A stretch of 64,000 nt of DNA from positions 1,798,001 through 1,862,000 of the forward strand of contig NZ_CP072852.1 of assembly GCF_017948265.1 (NCBI RefSeq), given 5' to 3'. Every line of letters starts with the position of its first letter. The stretch's first letter is position 1. Under the pieces are notes generated by a model. It made no database searches and was not told the DNA's origin. It was given only the letters and a program-made list of their open reading frames with translations. Positions 8,300-16,340 of the stretch are shown here, in pieces. This DNA is from Rhodoferax sp. PAMC 29310. Lineage in GTDB: Bacteria; Pseudomonadota; Gammaproteobacteria; Burkholderiales; Burkholderiaceae_C. The position numbers were made by a program, and so were the translations under genes.

Positions 8300-11191
8300 A
8301 TGTCGCAAAAAAGCCCCGAGAAAACCCAACCCAGCACGACGCTTTCCCCGCAGCTCATCAGCGAAGAGGTGTTGCTTGAAAAATACAGCAAGGGCGCGGA
8401 AAAGTCCATTCTTGATGTGAACTTGCGCGTCGCCCGCGCCTTGGCACAGGCCGAGGCACCTGCGCATCAAAAACAATGGGAGACCAAGTTCCTCCATGCG
8501 CTTCAGAAAGGATTCTTGCCAGCCGGGCGAATTCAATCTGCTGCGGGTACGGACCTGGCCGCCACACTGATCAATTGCTTTGTTCAACCCGTGGGTGACT
8601 CGATCGCCCAGACCGAAGACGGACATCCCGGCATTTACACCGCATTGACCGAAGCCGCAGAAACCATGCGCCGTGGTGGCGGCGTGGGTTATGACTTCTC
8701 ACGAATTCGACCCCGTGGTGCTTGGGTGGGCAGCACGCAAAGCAGCGCATCTGGGCCCGTGAGCTACATGAGGGTGTTTGACAGGTCTTGTGAAACGGTG
8801 GAGTCCGCCGGGGCTCGCCGAGGCGCTCAAATGGGTGTCCTGCGATGCGACCACCCGGACATTGAAGAATTCATTCATGCCAAAGACACTGGCGACCTGA
8901 AGAACTTCAACATCTCCGTGGGGGTCACCGACGCGTTCATGGAGGCGGTTCAGAGCGATGGCGAGTTCCTCCTGACCCACCGCGCAGAGCCAGGGGCAGA
9001 CCAAAAGGCCAATGGTGCCTACCAGTTCGGTGACAGCGGTGACTGGGTGTATCGAAAACTACAAGCGAGGGAATTGTGGGACCAGGTCATGCGCTCCACC
9101 TATGACCACGCCGAACCGGGGGTACTGTTTCTGGATCACATCAACCGCGACAACAACCTGTCGTATTGCGAAACCATTGCCAGCACCAACCCTTGCGCCG
9201 AGCAACCGCTACCGCCGTATGGCTGCTGCTGCCTGGGCTCAATTGATCTGACCCGGTTTGTGGACCAGCCGTTCGAGAAAAAAGCACGCTTTGACAAGGC
9301 GGCCTTCGCCGAGGTCGCCCGAGTTGCAACGCGGATGTTGGACAACGTCCTGGACGTGACGGTGTGGCCGCTGCCACAGCAACAAGAAGAAGCGCGCAGC
9401 AAGCGTCGGGTTGGACTTGGCTTCACGGGCCTGGGTGATGCGCTGGTCATGCTCAACTTGCGCTACGACACAGCAGCCGCACGCGACATGGCCAAAGAAA
9501 TCTCCGAGTTGATGCGGGACACCGCGTATGAGGCCTCTGTCGAGCTTGCCCAGGAACGCTGCCCATTCCCCTTGTTCAATGCCGACCTGTACTTGAGCGC
9601 TCAAACCTTTGCCTCACGCCTGCCCCCCGCATTGAAGGACCGCATCAAGACACACGGTCTTCGAAATTCCCACCTGCTGTCCATCGCCCCCACGGGCACC
9701 ATCAGTCTGGCCTTTGCAGACAATGCCAGCAACGGCATTGAACCGGCGTTCAGCTGGACTTACGCCCGCAAAAAACGCATGCTGGATGGCGGCTTCAAAG
9801 AGTACGCGGTTGAAGACCACGCCTGGCGCCTCTATCGTCACCTGCACGGCGAGACCGCACCGCTGACACCCGCCTTTGTCACCGCGCTGGAAATGAGTGC
9901 CCAGGCCCACGTGGCCATGGTGGCGGCAGTGGCGCCTTTCATTGACACCGCGATTTCCAAAACTGTGAATGTGCCCGCAGACTACCCTTACGCCGACTTT
10001 CAAAACCTGTACATGGAGGCTTGGCAATCAGGCTTGAAGGGCCTTGCCACCTACCGCCCGAACTCCGTATTGGGGTCGGTCCTGAGCCTGACCCCCAGCA
10101 CAGCAGCCACTGCGCCGCCTTTGCACATTGAAGGGGCCAACCAGAGGCTCGCACTGGACCGTCTGCCCTCACCTGTTCTGTCCTCGTTGCGCTGGCCAAG
10201 CCGGCCAGAGCTGCCGGCTGGAAACCCGGCCTGGACCTATATGGTTAATCACCCCTTTGGCAACTTCGCCCTGTTCGTGGGCGAATTGGCACCCGAGGAA
10301 GGCGGCGCGCCGAAACCGTTTGAGGTATGGGTCAATGGCACGGATCAACCGCGAGGACTAGGCGCATTGGCCAAAACCTTGTCCATGGACTTGCGCACCA
10401 ATGACCCTGCCTGGCTACAACTGAAGCTCGATGCTCTGGCAACCGTGGCAGAAGAACACTCCTTTGAAATGACATTTCCGCCACACGGCGGAAAACGTCT
10501 TTTCCCGGGCGTGGTGGCCGCCACCGCCGCGGTGATACGGTGGCGCTGCGATCAACTCCGGGCCCTGGGAAAAGAGTCCAAACTTCCGACGCCCGTTATG
10601 GACGCCATGTTCAGCCAGGGCGAACCACAAACGGGCCCGTCTGGCACGCTGGCATGGTCGGTAGACGTAGACAACCCCGCCACCGGCGAGTCTTTCACTG
10701 TCACGCTCAAAGAAGTCAACCTGCAAGACCACGACGGCGTGGTGGTCACCCGCCCTTGCGCGCTTGGTTTTTCGGGCAACTACCCCCGTGCAATGGACGG
10801 CCTGGCCCGATTGCTGTCCTTGGACATGCGGGTGATTGATCCCGCCTGGATTGGCATGAAGTTGCGCAAGTTGCTCAACTATGCAGAGCCCTTGGGTCAT
10901 TTCATGGCGTTTTTGCCGGGACTGCCCAATGCCGAGCGACGCCAGCAAACCTGGCCCTCCACTGTGGCCTACATTGCGCGGTTGATCATTCATCGCTACG
11001 CCATGCTGGGGGTGCTTGATGAACAGGGCTTTCCATTGAGGGACATGGGCGTACTGGACACTCCAAAGGATCAGCCCGTGTCAACGACCATAGCCGGAAA
11101 ACTGTGTCCCGAGTGCGGCAACCCTACGGTCATTCACAAGGATGGTTGCGATTTTTGTACCGCTTGTGGCTACGTCGGGCAATGCGGTTAG
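8300..11191 (+). CDS. nrdJ: Adenosylcobalamin-dependent (class II) ribonucleotide reductase
   Basis: NrdJ makes deoxyribonucleotides from ribonucleotides with a radical generated from vitamin B12, so it works with or without oxygen. Visible features are the glycyl-rich TMRRGGGVGYDFSRIRP loop, the NPCAEQPLPPYGCC segment with the radical-bearing Cys near residue 299, the IAPTGTISLAFADNASNG loop, and a C-terminal Zn-type tail with CPEC, CDFCTAC and a final CG. Length is 963 residues from ATG 8300, chosen because GAGGAA (8287-8292) sits 7 bases upstream; an in-frame ATG at 8270 lacks this. Residues about 686-713 and 833-859 resemble each other (ALAKTLSMDLRTNDPAWLQL against GLARLLSLDMRVIDPAWIGM), an internal duplication between the barrel and the Zn tail that may be TSCPD-like. 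A hairpin terminator follows at 11196. Confidence 0.95.
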   Translation: MSQKSPEKTQPSTTLSPQLISEEVLLEKYSKGAEKSILDVNLRVARALAQAEAPAHQKQWETKFLHALQKGFLPAGRIQSAAGTDLAATLINCFVQPVGDSIAQTEDGHPGIYTALTEAAETMRRGGGVGYDFSRIRPRGAWVGSTQSSASGPVSYMRVFDRSCETVESAGARRGAQMGVLRCDHPDIEEFIHAKDTGDLKNFNISVGVTDAFMEAVQSDGEFLLTHRAEPGADQKANGAYQFGDSGDWVYRKLQARELWDQVMRSTYDHAEPGVLFLDHINRDNNLSYCETIASTNPCAEQPLPPYGCCCLGSIDLTRFVDQPFEKKARFDKAAFAEVARVATRMLDNVLDVTVWPLPQQQEEARSKRRVGLGFTGLGDALVMLNLRYDTAAARDMAKEISELMRDTAYEASVELAQERCPFPLFNADLYLSAQTFASRLPPALKDRIKTHGLRNSHLLSIAPTGTISLAFADNASNGIEPAFSWTYARKKRMLDGGFKEYAVEDHAWRLYRHLHGETAPLTPAFVTALEMSAQAHVAMVAAVAPFIDTAISKTVNVPADYPYADFQNLYMEAWQSGLKGLATYRPNSVLGSVLSLTPSTAATAPPLHIEGANQRLALDRLPSPVLSSLRWPSRPELPAGNPAWTYMVNHPFGNFALFVGELAPEEGGAPKPFEVWVNGTDQPRGLGALAKTLSMDLRTNDPAWLQLKLDALATVAEEHSFEMTFPPHGGKRLFPGVVAATAAVIRWRCDQLRALGKESKLPTPVMDAMFSQGEPQTGPSGTLAWSVDVDNPATGESFTVTLKEVNLQDHDGVVVTRPCALGFSGNYPRAMDGLARLLSLDMRVIDPAWIGMKLRKLLNYAEPLGHFMAFLPGLPNAERRQQTWPSTVAYIARLIIHRYAMLGVLDEQGFPLRDMGVLDTPKDQPVSTTIAGKLCPECGNPTVIHKDGCDFCTACGYVGQCG

Positions 11192-11195
11192 AGCC

Positions 11196-11229
11196 TCAAA
11201 AAGAAACAGGACCATGGGCCCTGTTTCTT
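11196..11229. terminator. Bidirectional terminator between nrdJ and the uspA-like gene
   Basis: AAGAAACAGG (11201-11210) pairs perfectly with CCTGTTTCTT (11220-11229) around a 9-base loop. On the minus strand the stem is followed by a run of T, which suits the converging universal stress gene; on the plus strand the T-run is weak. Confidence 0.75.
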
Positions 11230-11244
11230 GGCTCTTCTCAGCGA

Positions 11245-11682
11245 TTACGTGCGAACGACCAGCACCGGCAGGTGCGTGTGCGACAGAACCGCTTGCGTCA
11301 CGCTGCCCAGCACCAGTCTTTCCAGTCCGCTGCGCCCGTGCGAGCCAATGACGATCAGGTCGGCCTGTGAGGACTCTGCTTTCTGCACGATCCCCCGCCA
11401 TGCATTATTGGACTCCACCACCGCAGTTTCAACCGCCAAATCGGCCGCTTTGAAAACTGCTTTGGCTGACTTGATCGCTGCATTGGCTTCTGCACTGGCT
11501 GCACTGAGGTACTCCGCCTGTCCGTAGGCAAAGTCAGTTCCGACGCCCGTAAACGGGTAGGGATCAATCACAAAAATGGCTGTGACCTGGCTGCCAAATG
11601 CCTTGGCCAGACCAATGGCTTTGTCCACCGCCAGTTGTGAAGTTGCAGAGCCATCGATGGGAACGAGGATGTGTTTGAACAT
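11245..11682 (-). CDS. Universal stress protein, UspA family
   Basis: 145 residues with the complete single Usp domain: MFKHILVPIDGSATS at the N-terminus (Asp for nucleotide binding) and the C-terminal ATP-binding pattern G-x2-G-x9-GS in GSHGRSGLERLVLGSVTQ. Members of this ATP-binding subgroup (MJ0577-like) help cells survive starvation and stress. AGGAG lies 7 bases upstream of the start on the minus strand. The gene converges on nrdJ and shares its terminator. Confidence 0.93.
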   Translation of the reverse strand: MFKHILVPIDGSATSQLAVDKAIGLAKAFGSQVTAIFVIDPYPFTGVGTDFAYGQAEYLSAASAEANAAIKSAKAVFKAADLAVETAVVESNNAWRGIVQKAESSQADLIVIGSHGRSGLERLVLGSVTQAVLSHTHLPVLVVRT

Positions 11683-11933
11683 GGTTTTCTCCTGTGGTTT
11701 GAATGCGTCCAGTGTCGGACTGAACTTCGCATCAATCCTTGACCAGAATCAAGTTATTTGTAGTGACAGCCAAAACCGGCCCTTCTGCCCAGTCGACAAT
11801 CTCATCAAAGGGGTTCACACATGCGACTGATGCCCGCACGGGAACCCATCAAGCCAAACCCAAAAACTCGGACCTTTTCGCCAATTCAATTGGGCAGGGG
11901 CACCCGAGCAACCCATTCAACCTATTTAGGCGC

Positions 11934-12551
11934 GTGTCACTTTTGAAAAAAGATTCCAAACTGGGGCATCGGCCCTACGAAGATGTTCAGGCGTTGCTGA
12001 CCGGCACCTTGTTTGTGGCTTTTGGTGTACTCATGTTTGGACACACCAGTTTGCTGACTGGCGGCACGGCTGGCATTGCGTTTTTAATCCACTACGCCAC
12101 CGGCTGGAATTTTGGTCTGGTCTTTTTCCTGATCAACCTGCCGTTTTATGGACTGGCCTGGAAACGCATGGGGCCGACATTCACCTACAAGACTTTCGCT
12201 GCCGTCGGGCTGCTGTCCTTGTTTGTCAACCTGCTGCCCTCGCTGATTAGTTTCCAAGCGCTCTCGGCCCCCTTGGCGGCGGTCCTGGGCGGTTTGCTGA
12301 TGGGCAGCGGCATGCTGATGCTGTTTCGCCACCGGGCAAGTCTGGGCGGTTTCAACGTTCTCGTCTTGTATTTGCAGGACCGATTTGGGTGGCGGGCGGG
12401 GCGGGTACAGATGGGGTTTGACTGCTTCATTGTGCTGTGCTCCTTCGCCGTGGTGAGCTGGCAACAGGTGGGGCTGTCTGTGTTGGGGGCAGTGGTGATG
12501 AACCAGACCTTGGCCACGAACCACCGAACGGGTCGCTACGTGACGCCTTGA
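11934..12551 (+). CDS. YitT family membrane protein
   Basis: About five to six membrane helices, beginning ALLTGTLFVAFGVLMFG. The loop SLLTGGTAGIAFLIHY and the later RHRASLGGFNVLVLYLQ fit the YitT/DUF161 family of predicted membrane transporters of unknown substrate. The frame is open upstream to 11739, but the extra residues are not family-like; GTG 11934 (MSLLKKDSKLGHR) is the more likely start, though its ribosome site is weak and the start remains uncertain. The short C-terminus (about 205 residues) means that the cytoplasmic DUF2179 domain found in many Bacillus YitT proteins is absent. Confidence 0.78.
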   Translation: MSLLKKDSKLGHRPYEDVQALLTGTLFVAFGVLMFGHTSLLTGGTAGIAFLIHYATGWNFGLVFFLINLPFYGLAWKRMGPTFTYKTFAAVGLLSLFVNLLPSLISFQALSAPLAAVLGGLLMGSGMLMLFRHRASLGGFNVLVLYLQDRFGWRAGRVQMGFDCFIVLCSFAVVSWQQVGLSVLGAVVMNQTLATNHRTGRYVTP

Positions 12552-12636
12552 CACGCAGGCAAGGCCTGTCGCCTTGGGAACCGCCGCCCGCACAGCAAGA
12601 CGCTAGCATCTCCGGATCCCTTTTCTGGAGCTTCCC

Positions 12637-13680
12637 ATGCCAACTTTGACCGCTTTGACCAACCACCAGATCCGTCTGGCCTCTCGCCCGGTGGGCCTGC
12701 CCACACCGGCCAACTGGCAATTCACCGATGAGCCTGTTCAACAACCCGGTGAGGGTGGTGTGTTGCTGAAAACCTTGGCGCTGTCGCTGGATCCGGCCAT
12801 GCGCGGTTGGATGAACGAGGGCAAAAGTTACATCCCGCCTGTTGGCATTGGCGAAGTCATGCGCGCTGGAGGCGTTGGAGTCGTCATTGCCTCCAACAAC
12901 CCAGCCTATGCCGTGGGTGACCATGTCAGCGCCGGTTTTGGCGTGCAGGAGTACCTGACGCTGGAAAATGCAGACTTCAAGCGCGGCGGCCTGGTCAAAA
13001 TTGACTTGGGCATGGGCTCGCTGACCCAGTGGCTTAACGTGCTGGGCATGCCGGGTATGACCGGTTATTTTGGTTTGATGGATGTGGGCCAACCCAAGGC
13101 CGGGGAAACCGTGGTTGTGTCAGGTGCAGCCGGCGCCGTCGGGCAAACCGTGGGGCAAATGGCCAAGCTCAAGGATTGCCGCGTGGTCGGCATTGCCGGT
13201 GGCGCTGCCAAATGTGACTGGGTCGTCAAGGAACTGGGATTCGATGCCTGCATCGACTACAAGGCCGGACCCAGCGCCGTGCGCGATGGACTGAAGGAAC
13301 ATTGCCCCACAGGTGTAGACGTCTATTTCGACAACGTTGGCGGTGAAATTTTGGATGCGGTCTTGGCGCGCATCAACCGCAGCGCTCGCATCATCATCTG
13401 TGGCGCCATCAGCCAATACAACAACACCACAGCTGTGCAAGGACCCAAAAACTACCTGAGTTTGCTGGTCAACCGAGCACGCATGGAAGGCATTGTGGTC
13501 TTCGACTATGCCGATCGGTACCACCTTGCCGTGGCGGAGATGGCGGACTATTTGAAGTCCGGAAAAATGAAGAGCAAGGAAGACGTTGTGACTGGTCTGA
13601 ACAATTTTCCAGAGGCACTGAACAAGTTGTTCTCTGGTGAAAACTTTGGCAAATTGGTGCTGGAGGTGGCTGCCAACTGA
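12637..13680 (+). CDS. NADP-dependent oxidoreductase of the MDR superfamily (CurA / leukotriene B4 dehydrogenase type)
   Basis: 347 residues. The N-terminal GroES-like half has LSLDPAMRGWMN, diagnostic of the LTD/CurA group. The Rossmann half carries VVSGAAGAVGQTVGQMAK (AxxGxxG-type) at about residues 161-178, FDNVGG and IICGAISQYN. There are no structural or catalytic Zn cysteines, as expected for this group. These enzymes reduce activated C=C bonds (2-alkenals, enones) with NADPH, so detoxification of reactive carbonyls is likely. The gene stands alone and ends at a strong terminator. Confidence 0.93.
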   Translation: MPTLTALTNHQIRLASRPVGLPTPANWQFTDEPVQQPGEGGVLLKTLALSLDPAMRGWMNEGKSYIPPVGIGEVMRAGGVGVVIASNNPAYAVGDHVSAGFGVQEYLTLENADFKRGGLVKIDLGMGSLTQWLNVLGMPGMTGYFGLMDVGQPKAGETVVVSGAAGAVGQTVGQMAKLKDCRVVGIAGGAAKCDWVVKELGFDACIDYKAGPSAVRDGLKEHCPTGVDVYFDNVGGEILDAVLARINRSARIIICGAISQYNNTTAVQGPKNYLSLLVNRARMEGIVVFDYADRYHLAVAEMADYLKSGKMKSKEDVVTGLNNFPEALNKLFSGENFGKLVLEVAAN

Positions 13681-13696
13681 ATTGACGAACAGCTGT

Positions 13697-13733
13697 TCAA
13701 TCAATAGCTTCCTGCGCACAAAGCACAAGGGCC
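13697..13733 (+). repeat. Short dispersed repeat copy (intergenic)
   Basis: TCAATAGCTTCCTGCGCA followed by CAAGGGC matches the copy beside eda (AGCTATTTACGCA ... CAAGGGC) and the copy inside tex (ATAGCTACCTGCGCAG). It abuts and partly forms the terminator stem that follows. Confidence 0.5.
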
Positions 13734-13781
13734 CACCCCCTGTTCCTTCGCTAAGAAGGACGGGGGTGGGCCCTTGTTTTT
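13726..13781. terminator. Strong bidirectional terminator between converging genes
   Basis: CAAGGGCCCACCCCC (13726-13740) pairs perfectly with GGGGGTGGGCCCTTG (13762-13776), with a nested TCCTT/AAGGA inner stem, and TTTTT follows on the plus strand. It separates the MDR oxidoreductase from the converging alpha-E gene. Confidence 0.88.
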
Positions 13782-13792
13782 AAGGCTGCAGC

Positions 13793-14752
13793 TTAGGCCG
13801 CAGAGGGCAGCAGGAAATCCTTGCTGATGTGAGCAGCCAGATCGTTGACGCGATCCAGGAACTGGGTCAGATAGGCATCCAAACCGGTTGCCAGGATCTC
13901 ATCAATGCGTCCGTATTTCAATTCAGCGCACAGCTTGCCGGCAAGGCGATGGGTTTCACCAGAATTCTCGTTGGAAAGCACATTCAGGTTGTTCACCACC
14001 TCATTCAAACTCGCGTGCAACGAGCGTGGCATGTCAGCCCGCAAGATCAGCAACTCGGCCACTCGCTCCGGCTTGATCACATCGCGGTAGACCTTTCGAT
14101 AAACCTCGAACCCGGAGACACTGCGCAGAATCGAACTCCAGTGGTAGAAGTCATGCTCCTGATTTTTGGAGCCCGTTGTCCCATAAAAATCATTTTGAAT
14201 CGCGTGAAACTTCACATCCACCAATCGGGCCGTGTTATCGGCCCGCTCCAGGAAGGTTCCCAAGCGGGTGAAGTGAAACGCTTCGTCCATCAGCATGGTG
14301 CCGACGGTGACACCACGTGACAGGTGCGAGCGGTACTTGACCCATTCAAAGAACTGCCCTGGGTCGTCCTCCAGCTCACCGGCTTTCAGCTTTTTGTTGA
14401 CTTCAAGCCAGGTTTGATTGAGCGTTTCCCAGACCTCGGTGGTCAGCGAGCCGCGCACCGCGCGGGCGTTCTCCCGGGCGGCCCGCAGGCAGGACACGAT
14501 GCTGGAGGGATTGGTCTCATCTTTGACCATGAACTCCATCACCGCCGAAGCCGTGACATCGCCGTGCTTCTCGGTAAAGGTGGATAGCAGCTCGCTGATG
14601 GACAACAAGCCCTGCCAACCCAACAGTGCGACCGAGGCCGACTGCGGTAATAGCGAGGTTTCGTAGTTCACATCGAGCATGCGAGCGGTGTTTTCTGCCC
14701 GCTCGGTGTAGCGGGACATCCAGAACAGGTGGTCGGCTGTACGTGACAACAT
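13793..14752 (-). CDS. Alpha-E domain-containing protein (DUF403)
   Basis: 319 residues, all-helical, opening with MLSRTADHLFWMSRYTERAE, the hallmark of the alpha-E family, and with AFHFTRLGTFLERADNTARL in the middle. The domain is known from operons with circularly permuted ATP-grasp proteins, where it is thought to act in peptide synthesis or modification; the biochemical activity is not established. It lies 17 bases downstream of the ATP-grasp gene on the same strand and surely belongs to its operon. The transglutaminase-like and proteasome-like genes that often accompany the pair are not next to it here. Confidence 0.92.
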   Translation of the reverse strand: MLSRTADHLFWMSRYTERAENTARMLDVNYETSLLPQSASVALLGWQGLLSISELLSTFTEKHGDVTASAVMEFMVKDETNPSSIVSCLRAARENARAVRGSLTTEVWETLNQTWLEVNKKLKAGELEDDPGQFFEWVKYRSHLSRGVTVGTMLMDEAFHFTRLGTFLERADNTARLVDVKFHAIQNDFYGTTGSKNQEHDFYHWSSILRSVSGFEVYRKVYRDVIKPERVAELLILRADMPRSLHASLNEVVNNLNVLSNENSGETHRLAGKLCAELKYGRIDEILATGLDAYLTQFLDRVNDLAAHISKDFLLPSAA

Positions 14753-14769
14753 GGTGTGGCTCCTTTCGC

Positions 14770-16278
14770 TTAATTAGATTGAGTTTGGGTTTGTGACTGA
14801 ACGGACGCCGCTGTGGGCGCACCGTCTTCCAGAACCCAGGTGTCTTTGGTGCCACCGCCTTGCGACGAATTGACCACCAGTGAGCCTTCTTTCAGCGCCA
14901 CGCGCGTCAGGCCACCCGCTACCATTTGAACTTTCTTGCCGCTCAGCACAAAAGGCCGCAAGTCGATGTGACGAGGCGCAATGCCGCTTTCCACAAAAGT
15001 CGGGCAGCTGGACAAGCTCAGGGTCGGTTGCGAAATGTAGCCACTTGGATTCGCCAGCAAGGCTTTACGGAAATCTTCAATCTCGGCCTTGGTGGACGCA
15101 GGCCCCACCAGCATGCCGTAGCCGCCCGCACCGTGCACCTCTTTAATGACCAGGTCTTTCATGTTGGCCAGTGTGTAGGCCAGGTCATCTTTGTTGCGAC
15201 ACATGTAGGTCGGGACGTTGTTCAAAATGGGCTTCTCACCCAAATAGAACTCAATCATCTTGGGCACGTAGGGGTAGATGGACTTGTCATCTGCCACGCC
15301 GGTTCCCACAGCATTGCAGATGGTCACATTGCCCGCGCGGTACGCGTCCATGAGTCCGGCACAACCCAGTGTGGAGTTGGAGCGAAACACCTTGGGGTCC
15401 AGAAAGTCGTCGTCCAAGCGGCGGTTGATCACATCGACCCGAACCGGGCCGCGTGTGGTGCGCATGTAGACAAAGTTGTCCTTCACGAACAGGTCTTGGC
15501 CTTCTACCAGCTCAACACCCATTTGCTGCGCCAAAAACGCATGCTCGTAATAGGCACTGTTATGCATGCCTGGCGTCAGCACAACCACCGTCGGCTCTGC
15601 CGTTGTGGGCGGACTGCTGGCGCGCAGCGTCTCTAGCAACAAGTCAGGATAGTGGGCGACGGGGGCGACACGATGTGAGTTGAACAGGCCCGGGAACAGG
15701 CGCATGGTCATCTTGCGGTTTTCCAGCATGTAGCTGACACCGCTTGGCACACGAAGGTTGTCCTCCAGCACGTAGTACTCGCCCTCTCCGTTTGCATTGG
15801 GTGCACGCACCATGTCAATGCCGGAAATCTGGGAGTAAATGTTGTTAACCACGTCAACGCCCATCATTTCAAGGCGGAACTGGACGTTGTTCTCCAACTG
15901 GTCACGTGGCACGATGCCAGCCTTGATGATCTCCTGATCGTGGTACACGTCGTGAATAAAGCGATTCAAAGCGGTCACACGTTGAACCAAGCCCTTTTCC
16001 ATCATCTTCCACTCGTTGGAAGGAATAATTCGGGGAATCAAATCAAATGGGATCAAGCGCTCGTTGCCCGAGCCATCTTCGTCCTTGTCACCATACACCG
16101 CAAAGGTGATACCAACACGGCGGAAAATCAATTCAGCCTCTTGGCGCCGCTTGGCCATCATGTCGCCGGGTTGTCGGGCAAGCCATTCGTCGTAAATCTT
16201 GTAGTGGTCCCTGATCTGCGCGCCCTGAGTAAAAAACTCATAAGGTAACTGGGTGTACATCTCGTCAAATTTTTGCAT
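14770..16278 (-). CDS. Circularly permuted type 2 ATP-grasp protein (DUF404/DUF407)
   Basis: About 502 residues from MQKFDEMYTQLPYEFF. Family segments seen: FDLIPRIIPSNEWKMMEKGL, RFIHDVYHDQEI, the YYVLEDNLRVPSGVSYMLEN acidic cluster, and NVPTYMCRNKDD with VIKEVHGAGGYGM. The start ATG 16278 has AGGAGG upstream on the minus strand; a longer in-frame extension to 16389 runs into comEC and is unlikely. The family is predicted to join amino or imino groups to carboxylates in an ATP-dependent way and always travels with an alpha-E partner, here the next gene. Substrate unknown. It is encoded 62 bases downstream of comEC on the same strand. Confidence 0.93.
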   Translation of the reverse strand: MQKFDEMYTQLPYEFFTQGAQIRDHYKIYDEWLARQPGDMMAKRRQEAELIFRRVGITFAVYGDKDEDGSGNERLIPFDLIPRIIPSNEWKMMEKGLVQRVTALNRFIHDVYHDQEIIKAGIVPRDQLENNVQFRLEMMGVDVVNNIYSQISGIDMVRAPNANGEGEYYVLEDNLRVPSGVSYMLENRKMTMRLFPGLFNSHRVAPVAHYPDLLLETLRASSPPTTAEPTVVVLTPGMHNSAYYEHAFLAQQMGVELVEGQDLFVKDNFVYMRTTRGPVRVDVINRRLDDDFLDPKVFRSNSTLGCAGLMDAYRAGNVTICNAVGTGVADDKSIYPYVPKMIEFYLGEKPILNNVPTYMCRNKDDLAYTLANMKDLVIKEVHGAGGYGMLVGPASTKAEIEDFRKALLANPSGYISQPTLSLSSCPTFVESGIAPRHIDLRPFVLSGKKVQMVAGGLTRVALKEGSLVVNSSQGGGTKDTWVLEDGAPTAASVQSQTQTQSN

Positions 16279-16340
16279 AAATGTCTTTCCTCCTATATTT
16301 AGGGTAGCAAGGTTTGCGCCAACTTGCATCGGCAATATCC

